The notes below the pieces were generated by a model. It ran no database searches and was not told the DNA's origin. It worked only from the letters and a program-made list of their open reading frames with translations. This document shows, piece by piece, positions 38,304-49,522 of a stretch of 64,000 nucleotides of DNA. The stretch is from an uncultured Shimia sp. (GTDB lineage Bacteria; Pseudomonadota; Alphaproteobacteria; Rhodobacterales; Rhodobacteraceae): NCBI RefSeq assembly GCF_947498095.1, contig NZ_CANMJE010000005.1, forward strand, positions 62,001 through 126,000. Reading direction: 5' to 3'. Numbering within the stretch: position 1 is the first letter of the stretch; each line of letters opens with the position of its first letter. Position numbers and translations under genes: made by a program.

Positions 38304-39108
38304 CGGCCAACTCCCGCGAGCGGTCCGCAGCTGCGGCCACTGTTTTGCGCATAAGGTCCGGCAGTCCAGTGGCCTCATCCATGAGAACCTCTAGCCCGGC
38401 TTGTGTTGTGCCATTCGGGCTGGTTACGTTGACCCGCAATTCAGCCGGAGTTTCCTCCGCTTCCTCGGCCAAGGTCCCTGCCCCGGCCACTGTGGCCTTG
38501 GCCAACGCCATGGCGAGGTCTGGTGCAAGCCCTTGCGCCTCTCCGGCGGCGGCAAGCGTTTCAATCATGTGAAAGACATAAGCCGGACCCGATCCACTGA
38601 CGCCGGTTACGGCATCCATCTGATCCTCAGCCTCAAGCCGGACAACTTGACCAACCGCTGATAACAACGCTTCGGCAAGGTCCAGTTGGGATGCGCCCTG
38701 TGTATTGCCAACAATCGCAGTAATGCCCTTGGCGACGGCCGCAGGAGTATTTGGCATGGCGCGGATCACCGGCGTTTGCCCACCCAGAACGTCCTCGTAA
38801 TGTGCAATTCCGATCCCAGCGGCCACAGACAGGAACAGAGTGTCGCGATTGCCCATAGGTTGGAGGATTGGCAGTGCCTCGGCCATGATTTGGGGTTTAA
38901 CGGCAACCAGAACAACAGCCGGGGCCTCTGGAAGTGTCTGGTTCACATGCACGCCGGACGCCTTGACCCAATCACTGGGAAACGGGTCCTGCACCCAAAC
39001 CGACGCGGCAGGCAGTCCTTGCGCCAACCACCCTTGCAACATGGCCGATCCCATCTTGCCGCAACCCAACAATACCAAACCTCGTTTGGCAATCACGTCC
39101 AATGTCAT
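38296..39108 (-). CDS. proC: Pyrroline-5-carboxylate reductase
   Basis: GCGKMGSAMLQGW; AVTGVSGSGPAYVF; TSPNGTTQAGL. Confidence 0.95.
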   Translation of the reverse strand: MTLDVIAKRGLVLLGCGKMGSAMLQGWLAQGLPAASVWVQDPFPSDWVKASGVHVNQTLPEAPAVVLVAVKPQIMAEALPILQPMGNRDTLFLSVAAGIGIAHYEDVLGGQTPVIRAMPNTPAAVAKGITAIVGNTQGASQLDLAEALLSAVGQVVRLEAEDQMDAVTGVSGSGPAYVFHMIETLAAAGEAQGLAPDLAMALAKATVAGAGTLAEEAEETPAELRVNVTSPNGTTQAGLEVLMDEATGLPDLMRKTVAAAADRSRELADG

Positions 39109-39143
39109 GATATCCCCCTCTGTCTTGCCCTTGGGGGAAAGGT

Positions 39144-39644
39144 TTAAGCCCGACCGTAGGCCTCTGCAATGGCGACCTGCATCGCGTCATCAACGGTGCG
39201 ATCTCCCCAGACGACCAGTTGCAGAGCGGGGTAAAACCGCTCTGAACTCATCACAGCCGCTTGAATCATCGTATCGATCTGATCCGGGCTTGCCACCTGG
39301 CCGCCAGCCAGGACAAGCCCGTAGCGATAAATCATCAATTGTTGTGGCTTCCAGAAGGTGAACGCGCCCGCCCAGCATTGGTCGTTTACTGCGTTCAGTG
39401 TCTCATAAAGCTGAAGCAGTTTTTCCTCCGGAGGTTCCATTTCAAAGGAACAGACTAGCCGCAAAGTTTCATCATAGGCGGACCACGCCAAAGTGATGGA
39501 ATAGGTGCGCCACTGGCCTTCAACCGCCATGGCGATTTGATCATCCGCAATCCTGTCAAAGCTCCAGTCGTGGTATTCCGCGATGTGCTCAACGATGTCG
39601 ATCGGATGCGCGTCTTCTTCCAGATATGTCTCTGACAGTGCCAT
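39144..39644 (-). CDS. YbjN domain-containing protein
   Basis: YbjN-like fold sequence; conserved neighbour of proC. Confidence 0.8.
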   Translation of the reverse strand: MALSETYLEEDAHPIDIVEHIAEYHDWSFDRIADDQIAMAVEGQWRTYSITLAWSAYDETLRLVCSFEMEPPEEKLLQLYETLNAVNDQCWAGAFTFWKPQQLMIYRYGLVLAGGQVASPDQIDTMIQAAVMSSERFYPALQLVVWGDRTVDDAMQVAIAEAYGRA

Positions 39645-39785
39645 GGCCCCACCTCTTTTCTGCTCTTGCGCCGGGGAAATGGCAGCGCCCCTAGCGCTTG
39701 GTGCCTGCTCTAGGGAAAGCGACTTTTTGCGCCTTCCTTACTAGATATGGTGGTGCGTAAGGGGCTTTGTGTAAAGCAAAATATT

Positions 39786-39823
39786 TGTGGATAACGCAAT
39801 AAGTTGTGGATAGTTCATCCACA
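39786..39823. promoter_or_regulatory. Cluster of three DnaA-box-like 9-mers
   Basis: TGTGGATAA (39786-39794, exact reverse complement of TTATCCACA), TGTGGATAG (39805-39813), TCATCCACA (39815-39823). Confidence 0.65.
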
Positions 39824-39889
39824 GGCACAAGATCACAGCACGTGCTTTGTCGAGAAATCAGGCGCGAATTTTGGGTTCATAGTCCGCTT

Positions 39890-41122
39890 TTACTGTGCCG
39901 TACGCGGGGCGACCTTGGCCCCGGCAGTCAGTCCGGCAGAAGGATAAAGCACGACCTTTTCGCCGTCGTTCAATCCTTCAAGAATTTGCACGTCGATGCC
40001 GTTGTTCTGCCCCGGCGAAACGCGGCGCAAGGTGGCGACACCAGCCTCAACCACGAACACGGCCCAATCCCCATTATCCCGGAACAAGGCGCTTGATGGC
40101 GCGATCACGATGTCGTTGGCCTCCCAGACAACAATGCGGGTCTCCACTCGGAACCCATGGCCCAGTGTGGCACGGCTTTCTGGTGGGTCCGTGAATTGGA
40201 TCACGGCATTCACCCGCTGCTCTTCCACGCCCAGCGCCGAGTATTTTGTGTATCCCCAGGGATCGATACGTTCGACTTCGCCGTTCAACGCATCGCCTCC
40301 GCCCCAATTGGTGATAAGAACCCGATCACCGGCTTTGACCTTAACTGCGTCGGTCGACAAAAGCTCGACCACAACTTCCAGATCGGTGTCGGTATCCCCA
40401 ACCTCAAGCACCGGCGCACCGGCAGGCAGGATCGTCTCGCTTTGTTGGATCACCTGCAACACCACGCCCGTAATCGGAGACGGCAGGTCGATGGCCTCGG
40501 ACGCTGTGGCAGCACGGTTTTGGCCCCCGGTGTCAAAGCTGATGAGGTTCGCACGGGCATTGTTCAGATCGGCAATGCGCATGGAAATCGCGGCCCGGGC
40601 AGTGTCCACGATGGCCTCAGACGCACGCATCTTACTGACATTGCGATCTAATGTGGCCTTTGAGACATTTTCCTGTTCATAGAGCTGCCGCGCTCGTTCT
40701 AGGTCGGTGCGCGCGAGATCGCGGTCCGCCATCGCTTTGTTGAGGTCAGCTTCGGAGACACGTAGGGCCGCCTCGGCTGCCGCAATGGCCGCCTTGGCCT
40801 GCTCGCGTGTCCGGATATCCAATGCGGCTGGGTTGGTTGGCAGCATGCGCGCCACGATGGTCTCACCTTTTGTCACATGATCGCCCGGCTGCAGACCCAC
40901 GCGCAGCAAATGTCCCGCGATGGGTGTTGAAACGACATAGGGGTCACGCACCCGCGTGCGGGCCTCTTCATCGACGGTCTGCATCATCGCGCCGGTTCGC
41001 ACCGTGCCAATATCCACCAGCATCGGCTGCGGCCAAAAGGCGGCGGCCAATCCGGCAACGACCAACGCGGCCGCCCCAAGCGTCAGGATTTTCCGAGACT
41101 GTTTTTTAGCCATGACACTCAC
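39890..41122 (-). CDS. Efflux periplasmic adaptor (HlyD/MacA-like)
   Basis: N-terminal TM, biotinyl-lipoyl-like and coiled-coil regions; operonic with ABC permease. Confidence 0.88.
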   Translation of the reverse strand: MSVMAKKQSRKILTLGAAALVVAGLAAAFWPQPMLVDIGTVRTGAMMQTVDEEARTRVRDPYVVSTPIAGHLLRVGLQPGDHVTKGETIVARMLPTNPAALDIRTREQAKAAIAAAEAALRVSEADLNKAMADRDLARTDLERARQLYEQENVSKATLDRNVSKMRASEAIVDTARAAISMRIADLNNARANLISFDTGGQNRAATASEAIDLPSPITGVVLQVIQQSETILPAGAPVLEVGDTDTDLEVVVELLSTDAVKVKAGDRVLITNWGGGDALNGEVERIDPWGYTKYSALGVEEQRVNAVIQFTDPPESRATLGHGFRVETRIVVWEANDIVIAPSSALFRDNGDWAVFVVEAGVATLRRVSPGQNNGIDVQILEGLNDGEKVVLYPSAGLTAGAKVAPRTAQ

Positions 41123-43503
41123 TCTCTTGTCTTCAGGGTCGCCACGAGGTCGACCTTGTCAATATCACGTTTCACCAACCAACCCGACAGGATTGACGCC
41201 AGCACGACCGCCAGCGCCGCGGTACCGTAGGCATCGGGCTGAAAGGTGGTGGGAATTTGGTACAAATCGGTGCTGAAACCAGCAGCGATCAGGAAGAACA
41301 GGTAATAGCCGATGCCAACACCCAAGGGGATTGCCAGCAAAACCACGATCGCCAGTTCGCCTAGCAAAATGAATGAGGTTTCGCCACGCGTGAACCCGAT
41401 CACGCGCAGGCTGGCCAAATCACGCGCCTGTTCGCCAAAGGCGATGCGGGCCGCATTGTAGACAATGCCAAATGTGATGATCCCAGCGATCGCCGCCATC
41501 ACGTAACGCATGGCGCCTGCGCCTGTATCCATCAGCTTTTGCATCGCGGCCCGCGCATCTTCGCGCCGCGTAACCTCGGCCACCGAGGGCGTTTCTTTCA
41601 GGGCCTCGTACAGTTCCGGTAGCCGATCACTATCGACACGCAGATAGGCTCCCGACACCCGGCCCCATTCGCCAAGGTCGCGGTTCAATGTATCCATGCG
41701 CATATAGGCCGGTGACCCCAAAAGCGTTTCAGAAATCGACGCCACTGGCACTTCTAGGACCGGACGTTTGCCTTCTAGCACTTCGACCATCAATGTTTCA
41801 CCGGGGCCAATGTCCAGAATATCCGCCAGGGCGCGGGCCAGGACGATACCTGTCTCGGGCATGGCGATATCTGTCATGTCCTTGTTGACGGCCCGATTAA
41901 GGCGGGCCTCTCCGACAAGACCCGTGACCCCACCGCGATAAGAGTTCAACCCGTTGCGCAGCACCGCACTCACACCGCGCGTGGCTTCAACTTCGATCAC
42001 ACCGGGCAAATGGGCGAGATCAAACGCGGTCTCTGCGGGCATGGGTTCAAAAAAGCTGACTGAAACGTCCGAGCGATCAATCACGCCAAAGGTCAAGTCC
42101 AGCGTTTCGTCAAACCCCGACATCACCGACAATTGTGCCGACGACAGGCCCATGCCAACTGCAATGCCAATGACCGAGCCAAAGATACGTCCCGGATTGC
42201 GGAAGATGCGCCGCAACACCATGCGACTGGGTTGGTCCAGCCAATTCTTGAGCCGGTCATTCAGCGCTCCAGACCGAGAGAAATCCATAGGCGCAGGCGG
42301 GCGCATTGCGACGGCAGGCGTCAGCCGGAACACACGGCGCAACACGAACAATCCGCCAGCCGAGGCCGACATGACAGACACCCCGACACCCATCACAAAG
42401 CTCGAGGCATCCACTCGGAACACCAGAAACGGAAACTTATAGACCGCCTGATAGAGCCCAGCCATGCCCCGCCCGGCCCAAATGCCCAGAACACAGCCCA
42501 AAAGCGCACCTGCCACAGCGATCACCAGCACCATCTTGAAATAGTGCCATGCCACTTCCCAGTCAGTGTACCCAAACGCCTTGATCAAGCCGATCTGCTC
42601 TCGCTCAGACTGCACCAAACGGGTGATCACGATGTAGAGCAGAAAGGCAGCCACCCCCATAAAGATCGGCGGCACAGCGACAGAAGTTGCCTGAAGACCG
42701 CTGATCTCCTCGGAGATAAAGCGGTCGGAAACATGATCATCCCGGGAATAAGCCCCGAGTGATCCGTACCGGTCCAACAATCGGTCTATGGCCGCCAGAA
42801 CCGGTTCGGCGCGTGCGTCACGTTCTAACGAGACCAAAGCCTCGTTAAAGGCGCCTTCGACGTCATAGGCCGCGGCAAGCGCCTCTTCGTTCATCCACAA
42901 CACGGCAAACCGCGCATCATCAGGCACAAACTCGCCCGGGGCGGTGGTGAACAGGAACTCTGGCGCCATTGCAAAGCCGACAATGCGAAAGTCGCGCAAG
43001 GATCCGTGCATGGTCGCGCTCAGATAATCGCCCAGTTGCAGATCATGTGCCTCGGCAAAGGTTTGCAGCACGATGACTTCTTCGGTGCGCCCCGGCGTGA
43101 GCATACGCCCATCACTCAGATAGATTTCGTTCAGCTTGGGCGCACGATGCGCGGGCAGTGACAGAGCTGTGGCGCGCACCGGCAAGGCCTGCCCAGCGAT
43201 GTCAACAAGCGCGCCGCCCTGCACACGGCCCTCAACCGCGGCAACACCCGGTATTTCGGCAATTCTGTCCAGCATACCCAAAGGTGCCCGCGTCACCGGG
43301 GCAAAGATATCCGCCAAGCGGTAGCGTTCATAATAGGTTTCACGAGTCTCGATGAGTGAGGACAACATGCCCGACATCATGACCAAAAGCATCACGCCGA
43401 CTGCCACGACCAAGGCAATGGCCGTGGCCTGCCCCTTGATCCGCCAAAGATCGCGCATGAGCTTATGATTGAGAGCCGTCATTGTCTTACCACTGAATCT
43501 CAT
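41119..43503 (-). CDS. ABC transporter permease, FtsX family, duplicated
   Basis: 794 aa with two FtsX-like TM blocks. Confidence 0.9.
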   Translation of the reverse strand: MRFSGKTMTALNHKLMRDLWRIKGQATAIALVVAVGVMLLVMMSGMLSSLIETRETYYERYRLADIFAPVTRAPLGMLDRIAEIPGVAAVEGRVQGGALVDIAGQALPVRATALSLPAHRAPKLNEIYLSDGRMLTPGRTEEVIVLQTFAEAHDLQLGDYLSATMHGSLRDFRIVGFAMAPEFLFTTAPGEFVPDDARFAVLWMNEEALAAAYDVEGAFNEALVSLERDARAEPVLAAIDRLLDRYGSLGAYSRDDHVSDRFISEEISGLQATSVAVPPIFMGVAAFLLYIVITRLVQSEREQIGLIKAFGYTDWEVAWHYFKMVLVIAVAGALLGCVLGIWAGRGMAGLYQAVYKFPFLVFRVDASSFVMGVGVSVMSASAGGLFVLRRVFRLTPAVAMRPPAPMDFSRSGALNDRLKNWLDQPSRMVLRRIFRNPGRIFGSVIGIAVGMGLSSAQLSVMSGFDETLDLTFGVIDRSDVSVSFFEPMPAETAFDLAHLPGVIEVEATRGVSAVLRNGLNSYRGGVTGLVGEARLNRAVNKDMTDIAMPETGIVLARALADILDIGPGETLMVEVLEGKRPVLEVPVASISETLLGSPAYMRMDTLNRDLGEWGRVSGAYLRVDSDRLPELYEALKETPSVAEVTRREDARAAMQKLMDTGAGAMRYVMAAIAGIITFGIVYNAARIAFGEQARDLASLRVIGFTRGETSFILLGELAIVVLLAIPLGVGIGYYLFFLIAAGFSTDLYQIPTTFQPDAYGTAALAVVLASILSGWLVKRDIDKVDLVATLKTRE

Positions 43504-44203
43504 CGGGGCTTAGGCGAGTGTCATTGGTTTCGACCCGGCGAATGGCGCCGTCGGCGAAATGGATGACCCGATGCGCCATAGCGGCCGTGGCCGCGGCATG
43601 GGTCACGATCATCACGGTTGCCCCAAGTTTGGCATTCACATCATTCAACACATGCAATACCGCGCGACCCGTCTTAGAATCCAATGCCCCCGTCGGTTCG
43701 TCGCAAAACAACACCGTAGGGTTTTTGGCAATGGCCCGTGCGATGGCAACGCGCTGTTGCTCACCGCCCGACATCTGTGCCGGAAAATGGTCCATCCGTT
43801 CACCAAGGCCGACCAGCCGCAGCGCCTCGTCCACGTCCATCGGATCATCTGCAATCTCGGTCACCAGTTCGACATTTTCCCGCGCGGTGAGCGACGGCAT
43901 GAGGTTGTAGAACTGAAAAACAAACCCGACATGGTCGCGCCGGTACCGGGTCAGATCACGGTCCGACATGGCGGTCAGATCCTGGTCTTCGAACATGGCC
44001 TTGCCGTCCGTGGCCCGATCCAAGCCGCCGATGATGTTCAAAAGGGTGGATTTTCCTGACCCTGACGGCCCCAGCAGAACAACGATCTCACCACGTGGAA
44101 TGTCCAAATCGACACCCCGCAGCGCATGCACGGCGGCTTCACCCTCACCGTAAACCTTGGTTACGCCCCGCGTTTCAAAAGTGTTCTTGATGTCTTTTGA
44201 CAT
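43487..44203 (-). CDS. ABC transporter ATP-binding protein (LolD/MacB type)
   Basis: [32 protein letters not shown]; start chosen at MSKDIKNTF. Confidence 0.94.
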   Translation of the reverse strand: MSKDIKNTFETRGVTKVYGEGEAAVHALRGVDLDIPRGEIVVLLGPSGSGKSTLLNIIGGLDRATDGKAMFEDQDLTAMSDRDLTRYRRDHVGFVFQFYNLMPSLTARENVELVTEIADDPMDVDEALRLVGLGERMDHFPAQMSGGEQQRVAIARAIAKNPTVLFCDEPTGALDSKTGRAVLHVLNDVNAKLGATVMIVTHAAATAAMAHRVIHFADGAIRRVETNDTRLSPDEIQW

Positions 44204-44354
44204 GATGCCCCTCGCCTGTCCCAAAGCGCCCGAAATTCGGGCACGGGGGCAGCAAGTCGATGAGACAGGCGGGGACATTTCCCCTCGCACCAAACGGCGC
44301 GCACCCCCGGATATGTCCGTCAGGTGGATAAGGGCGCCAGAGCGCCCCGATCAC

Positions 44355-44594
44355 TTACTTTGCTTCAAGGGCATCCAAACGTGCCTTTAGCGCCTCGTTT
44401 TCTTCGCGCGCTTTTTGCGCCATGGCACGCACCGCGTCGAATTCTTCGCGCGTGACGAAATCGCGGTCCGCAAGCCAGCGGTCCATCATCGACTTCAGCG
44501 CGTTGTCCGCCTCGTCCTTGGCGCCCTGCGCCACGCCCATCGCGTTAGTCATCAGTTGCGAAATGTCGTCCATAATCTTGTTGCGAGTCTGCAT
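44355..44594 (-). CDS. UbiK/BMFP family accessory factor
   Basis: 79 aa, C-terminal coiled coil EEFDAVRAMAQKAREENEALKARLDALEAK. Confidence 0.85.
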   Translation of the reverse strand: MQTRNKIMDDISQLMTNAMGVAQGAKDEADNALKSMMDRWLADRDFVTREEFDAVRAMAQKAREENEALKARLDALEAK

Positions 44595-44688
44595 GTGAGT
44601 CTCCAGCGTCTATCCGCCCTCTATATGGGGTGCATTCTGCCGGTGCACAATGGTTGACTTCGCCGCGTCCTCGTGGCCAACAAGAACC

Positions 44689-45573
44689 ATGCGAGCGATG
44701 ATCCCCTTTCCCGAAATGTCACCCGAGATCTTCTCGGTTTCTGTGTTTGGCTTTGAATTGGCCCTGCGTTGGTATGCGCTGGCCTATATCGTCGGCATTC
44801 TCATTGGCTGGCGTATCGTGGTCGCAGCGCTAAAGCGACCGACACTTTGGGGATCGAACGGCGCCCCCATGACCCCGCGCCAATGCGAAGACCTTCTGAC
44901 GTGGGTCATTGTCGGGGTAATCTTTGGGGGGCGTATCGGATATGTTTTGTTTTATCAGCCGGGCGAATACCTCTCACGCCCCGGCGACATCCTGAAAATC
45001 TGGCAAGGCGGAATGTCATTTCACGGTGGTCTGATCGGCGTCATCGTGGCGGCATGGTTGGTCGCCCGCAAAGAGAACCTGCCGAAACTGCGAACCGCGG
45101 ATGCAATGGCACTGGGAATCTGGCCCGGGCTACTACTGGGGCGGATTGCGAATTTCATCAATGCCGAGCTTTGGGGGCGACAGACCGACCTGCCATGGGG
45201 CGTGGTGTTTCCGGGTTACAACGCCCAAAACTGTGGACAGGCTGCCGCTGAGTTCTGCGCCCGTCACCCTTCGCAACTCTATGAGGCGCTGCTGGAAGGC
45301 GTGGTTCTGGGCGGCGTCTTGCTTTGGGCGGCTTGGAAACGCGACGCACTGAAGTTCCCGGGCCGTTCCGCCGGCATTTTCTTTGCCGGCTATGGTCTGG
45401 CCCGCTTTGTGGTTGAGTTTGTTCGCCAGCCAGACGCCCAGTTTGTGACCGAAGGCAACCCGCTGGGCCTTGCATGGCATGTCAGCGGATATGGCTTGAC
45501 GATGGGGCAGCTGTTGTCGCTGCCGATGATTGTCGCCGGTGCTTGGCTGATCTCGAGGTCACGCCGTGTCTGA
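44689..45573 (+). CDS. lgt: Prolipoprotein diacylglyceryl transferase
   Basis: [33 protein letters not shown]. Confidence 0.95.
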   Translation: MRAMIPFPEMSPEIFSVSVFGFELALRWYALAYIVGILIGWRIVVAALKRPTLWGSNGAPMTPRQCEDLLTWVIVGVIFGGRIGYVLFYQPGEYLSRPGDILKIWQGGMSFHGGLIGVIVAAWLVARKENLPKLRTADAMALGIWPGLLLGRIANFINAELWGRQTDLPWGVVFPGYNAQNCGQAAAEFCARHPSQLYEALLEGVVLGGVLLWAAWKRDALKFPGRSAGIFFAGYGLARFVVEFVRQPDAQFVTEGNPLGLAWHVSGYGLTMGQLLSLPMIVAGAWLISRSRRV

Positions 45574-46627
45574 CCTTGCAACGCATTTGATGGCGCGGAT
45601 CACTTCGCAGGGGCCGCTGACGATTGCCGACTACATGGCCGAATGTCTGCTGCACCCTGAGTTTGGCTATTACACCACACGCGATCCGCTCGGGGCAGAG
45701 GGAGACTTCACGACAGCGCCGGAAATCTCGCAGATGTTCGGAGAAATGCTGGGGCTGTCGCTGGCACAGTGTTGGATGGATCAAGGCGCGCCCACACAGT
45801 TTGTGCTGGCCGAGGCTGGCCCCGGTCGCGGCACACTCATGGCAGATGTCTTGCGCGTTGTGCGCGCTGTTCCTGGTTTTGCCGAGGCGGCAGAGGTGCA
45901 TCTGATTGAAGCCTCTCCAACGCTGCGTAAAAAGCAGCAAGAGAAGCTTGGCGCTGACGTGACATGGCATGACAGCGTTGCGACTCTCCCACGTGATCTG
46001 CCCCTCTTCTTCCTCGCGAACGAGTTTTTTGATGCCCTGCCCATTCGTCAGTTTCAACGCGATGGCGATGGATGGCGGGAACGTCTTGTGGGGCTGAAGG
46101 CTTCGGCTCTCACCCCGGGTTTAGGGGATCGGGTGGACGTGCCCAGCCTGCGCGCACGGCTGGAAGACACACAAGACGGTGACATCGTCGAAATCTGCCC
46201 GTCAGCCGAACCTATCATCACTGAGGTGGGCCAGAGAATCGATGCCAACGGCGGTGCAGCCCTGATCATCGACTACGGTGACTGGCGCTCTCAGGGGGAT
46301 ACGCTGCAGGCCCTTAAAGCCCACCAGTTTGTCGATCCCTTCACGGCCCCCGGCAGCGCCGATCTGACCGCACATGTGGATTTCGAAGCCTTGGCGCAGG
46401 CTACCCCATCCGGCCACAGCCGATTGACCCCTCAGGGCGTTTTCCTCGAGCGTCTTGGGATCACCCACCGCGCACAAGGGCTGGCACAGACCCTGTCCGG
46501 CGATCGACTCAACGCGCATATCGCCGCGCATCGCCGCTTGACGCACCCCGAGGAAATGGGAAACCTGTTCAAAGTGCTTGCGCTGTTTCCCACGGACGGC
46601 GCGCCCCCACCCGGATGCGAAACATGA
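45566..46627 (+). CDS. SAM-dependent methyltransferase, MidA/NDUFAF7 (DUF185) family
   Basis: [43 protein letters not shown]. Confidence 0.92.
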   Translation: MSDLATHLMARITSQGPLTIADYMAECLLHPEFGYYTTRDPLGAEGDFTTAPEISQMFGEMLGLSLAQCWMDQGAPTQFVLAEAGPGRGTLMADVLRVVRAVPGFAEAAEVHLIEASPTLRKKQQEKLGADVTWHDSVATLPRDLPLFFLANEFFDALPIRQFQRDGDGWRERLVGLKASALTPGLGDRVDVPSLRARLEDTQDGDIVEICPSAEPIITEVGQRIDANGGAALIIDYGDWRSQGDTLQALKAHQFVDPFTAPGSADLTAHVDFEALAQATPSGHSRLTPQGVFLERLGITHRAQGLAQTLSGDRLNAHIAAHRRLTHPEEMGNLFKVLALFPTDGAPPPGCET

Positions 46628-47382
46628 CGCTTGAAATTCTGACCTCGGACAGTCTCACTCCGTTCCGCCACGGCTTCTTCACTCGTAAAGGCGGCGCCTC
46701 ATCCGGCGTGTTTGAAGGGCTAAACTGCGGCCAAGGGTCGTCAGATCAAAGTGAGATTGTCGAGATCAATCGCAGGCGTGTTGCCGATGCGATGGATGCA
46801 CCGGTTGAGCAGCTTGTGACTGTGCATCAGGTTCATTCTCCTGATGTTGTCGTTGTTGAGGAACCATTCACCGGGTCCCGCCCCCGTGCCGATGGCATCG
46901 TGACCCGAACGCCGGGGCTGGTGCTGGCCATTCTGACCGCAGATTGCCAGCCGGTTTTGTTCGCCGATTCCCGTGCGGGCGTCGTGGGTGCGGCCCATGC
47001 GGGCTGGCGCGGTGCGTTGGACGGCGTACTGGAGGCAACGGTTGAGGCCATGGAAGACCTTGGCGCCAAACGTGACAACATCACTGCGGTCATCGGCCCG
47101 TCAATCAGCCAAAGCGCATATGAAGTCGGGCCCGAGTTCCTTGACGACTTTCTGCAGGAAGACGCCGAGAACAGCCGCTTTTTCGCCGGTGGCGAGGGCG
47201 ATCGCATGATGTTCGACCTGCCCTCATATGGTTTGCATCGCTTGCGAAAGGCCGGTGTCGGAGACGCCACGTGGATTCGCCACTGCACCTATGGTGACCC
47301 CGAGCGGTTTTATTCCTATCGCCGCGCCACCCACGCGAAGGAGGCCGACTATGGCCGCCTGATTTCAACCATCCGCCTGTGA
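46624..47382 (+). CDS. pgeF: Peptidoglycan editing factor PgeF (laccase-domain)
   Basis: ADCQPVLFADSRAGVVGAAHAGWRG; IGPSISQSAYEVG. Confidence 0.94.
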   Translation: MTLEILTSDSLTPFRHGFFTRKGGASSGVFEGLNCGQGSSDQSEIVEINRRRVADAMDAPVEQLVTVHQVHSPDVVVVEEPFTGSRPRADGIVTRTPGLVLAILTADCQPVLFADSRAGVVGAAHAGWRGALDGVLEATVEAMEDLGAKRDNITAVIGPSISQSAYEVGPEFLDDFLQEDAENSRFFAGGEGDRMMFDLPSYGLHRLRKAGVGDATWIRHCTYGDPERFYSYRRATHAKEADYGRLISTIRL

Positions 47383-47455
47383 CACTCAGCCTGCCCCAAT
47401 CCGATCAAACTGCCCTAAAATCATCCGCGTATTTTCCCTAAATCTGACTATTCCT

Positions 47456-47472
47456 GCCCCATCTCTGCCCCA
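47456..47472 (+). promoter_or_regulatory. GCCCCA-N5-GCCCCA direct repeat upstream of small ORF
   Basis: GCCCCA at 47456-47461 and 47467-47472, same 11-bp period as at the flp genes. Confidence 0.5.
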
Positions 47473-47548
47473 ATTCGAGGCGAAATTGGTTTCGAGGCAA
47501 GAAACAAAGTGTTCACGAAAAGCGGACACGAAATCAGGAGAATACGAA

Positions 47549-47692
47549 ATGTCGAGCAACAAGCGTTTCATCAAATCGATCACCGCCACCGCCAAGAGCG
47601 ACACCCCCGCCATGCCGTGGGCCCGTGGCCAGCGCCGCGCAGCGTTTATCGCCAAGCGCAATGCCCAAGTGGTTGAGAAAAAAGCGGCTTAA
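47549..47692 (+). CDS. 47-aa basic small protein
   Basis: MSSNKRFIKSITATAKSDTPAMPWARGQRRAAFIAKRNAQVVEKKAA; SD AGGAG; followed by a strong terminator. Confidence 0.8.
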   Translation: MSSNKRFIKSITATAKSDTPAMPWARGQRRAAFIAKRNAQVVEKKAA

Positions 47693-47712
47693 CCCCGCCC
47701 GATATCCACGAC

Positions 47713-47756
47713 AACGAAGCCGCGCCGGAACAACCGGCGCGGCTTCGTTGATTTTG
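47713..47756 (+). terminator. Strong Rho-independent terminator
   Basis: AACGAAGCCGCGCCGG-AACAA-CCGGCGCGGCTTCGTT, 16-bp perfect stem then GATTTT. Confidence 0.85.
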
Positions 47757-47771
47757 AATTCCGAATATGGC

Positions 47772-48272
47772 TTAGGCGTCGCGGCTTAACCGCTCTTCAA
47801 GTACATCAAAGGGCACACCCGGTTCGTCCTTGGCGCCCCGAATGACCAGCGAGGTTTTGACGCTGGCAACGTTGTCGGCCTTTAACAGTTCCTCGGTCAG
47901 GAATGTCTGGAATGTCGACAGATCAGGTGCCACGCATTTCAGGATAAAATCCACCTCGCCGTTCAGCATGTGGCATTCACGAACCAACGACCAATTGCGG
48001 CAGCGCTCTTCGAAGGCCGACAAATCAGCTTCGGCCTGACTGACCAGCCCGACCATGGCAAAAACCTGCACCTCGAACCCAAGCTCGCGTGCATCTACAT
48101 CTGCGTGATACCCGCGAATGAACCCAGCCTCTTCGAGCGTCCGCACACGCCGTAGGCACGGTGGCGCGGAAATCCCGACCCGCTTGGCCAGCTCCACATT
48201 GGTCATGCGACCATCTGCCTGAAGTTCTGCGAGAATCTTGCGATCAATGGGATCAAGCCGCGTTCCGGGCAT
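47772..48272 (-). CDS. Lrp/AsnC family transcriptional regulator
   Basis: LDPIDRKILAELQADGRMTNVELAKRVGISAPPCLRRVRTLEEAG. Confidence 0.95.
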   Translation of the reverse strand: MPGTRLDPIDRKILAELQADGRMTNVELAKRVGISAPPCLRRVRTLEEAGFIRGYHADVDARELGFEVQVFAMVGLVSQAEADLSAFEERCRNWSLVRECHMLNGEVDFILKCVAPDLSTFQTFLTEELLKADNVASVKTSLVIRGAKDEPGVPFDVLEERLSRDA

Positions 48273-48486
48273 GGTATGTCTTTCCTATTGGAATTTGCGG
48301 TTCTTATATCATCACCCGTCGCACGCGCAATAATATTTCACGTTAGCGCAAGATCATTTTCCGACAATTTCCGGAGACACCCCAATTGCGTGGATTCCAT
48401 CATGTGAAGTATGTGGGGTTTTCCCCGCCGCGTGGGATGGCTATATCCCCTATCTGACTCGCTCATGTAATACGGAAGGCGTCCCA

Positions 48487-49428
48487 ATGGCCGACACAAA
48501 GCACACCAAGGTTCTGATCATCGGTTCTGGCCCTGCAGGCTATACTGCGGGCGTCTATGCCAGCCGTGCCATGCTAGAGCCTATTCTGGTTCAGGGGATT
48601 GAACCAGGTGGCCAGCTGACCACAACCACCGAGGTCGAAAACTGGCCCGGCGACACCGAGGTGCAAGGTCCCGACTTGATGGTGCGCATGGAAGCCCATG
48701 CCAAGGCGATGGGCTGCGAGATTATTGGTGACATCATTAACAATCTCGACATGTCCAAACATCCCTTTACGGCCACCGGAGACAGCGGAACGGTTTACAC
48801 TGCAGATGCCGTGATCCTTGCCACCGGCGCACGCGCCAAATGGCTGGGCATGGAAAGCGAAGAGAAATTTAAGGGCTTTGGTGTCTCTGCCTGTGCAACC
48901 TGCGACGGCTTCTTTTATCGCGGACAGGAAATCGTGGTGATCGGCGGCGGCAACACCGCGGTCGAAGAGGCGCTGTTCCTGACTAATTTTGCCTCCAAGG
49001 TCACATTGATCCACCGCCGCGATGAATTGCGTGCAGAAAAGATTCTGCAGGAACGCTTGCTGAAGCACCCAAAAATTGAGCCAATGTGGTTCAACACGCT
49101 GGAAGAAGTCTATGGCACCGACACCCCGCTTGGAGTTGAGGGTGTGAAAGTGAAGAATGTCAAAACCGGTGAGATCACAGACATCCCCTGCAAAGGTGTT
49201 TTTGTCGCCATTGGCCACGCACCTGCCAACGAGTTGGTGAAAGACACGCTTGAGATGCACAATGGCGGCTATGTCGCGGTCAAGCCCGGCACAACCGAAA
49301 CCTCGGTGCCTGGCATCTTTGCCGCGGGTGATCTAACAGATCACAAATATCGTCAGGCCGTCACTTCGGCTGGCATGGGCTGTATGGCGGCGCTGGACGC
49401 AGAACGTTTTCTTGCGGAACAGGTCTGA
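48487..49428 (+). CDS. trxB: Thioredoxin-disulfide reductase
   Basis: [27 protein letters not shown]. Confidence 0.95.
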   Translation: MADTKHTKVLIIGSGPAGYTAGVYASRAMLEPILVQGIEPGGQLTTTTEVENWPGDTEVQGPDLMVRMEAHAKAMGCEIIGDIINNLDMSKHPFTATGDSGTVYTADAVILATGARAKWLGMESEEKFKGFGVSACATCDGFFYRGQEIVVIGGGNTAVEEALFLTNFASKVTLIHRRDELRAEKILQERLLKHPKIEPMWFNTLEEVYGTDTPLGVEGVKVKNVKTGEITDIPCKGVFVAIGHAPANELVKDTLEMHNGGYVAVKPGTTETSVPGIFAAGDLTDHKYRQAVTSAGMGCMAALDAERFLAEQV

Positions 49429-49522
49429 TCCACTCCTGACATGACACAGATGTGTCAGGGCGCACACAAGCTGCGCCTTGACCCGCTGAACGCTGCCGCG
49501 CAGTCTGCCACAAAAGGAAAGC

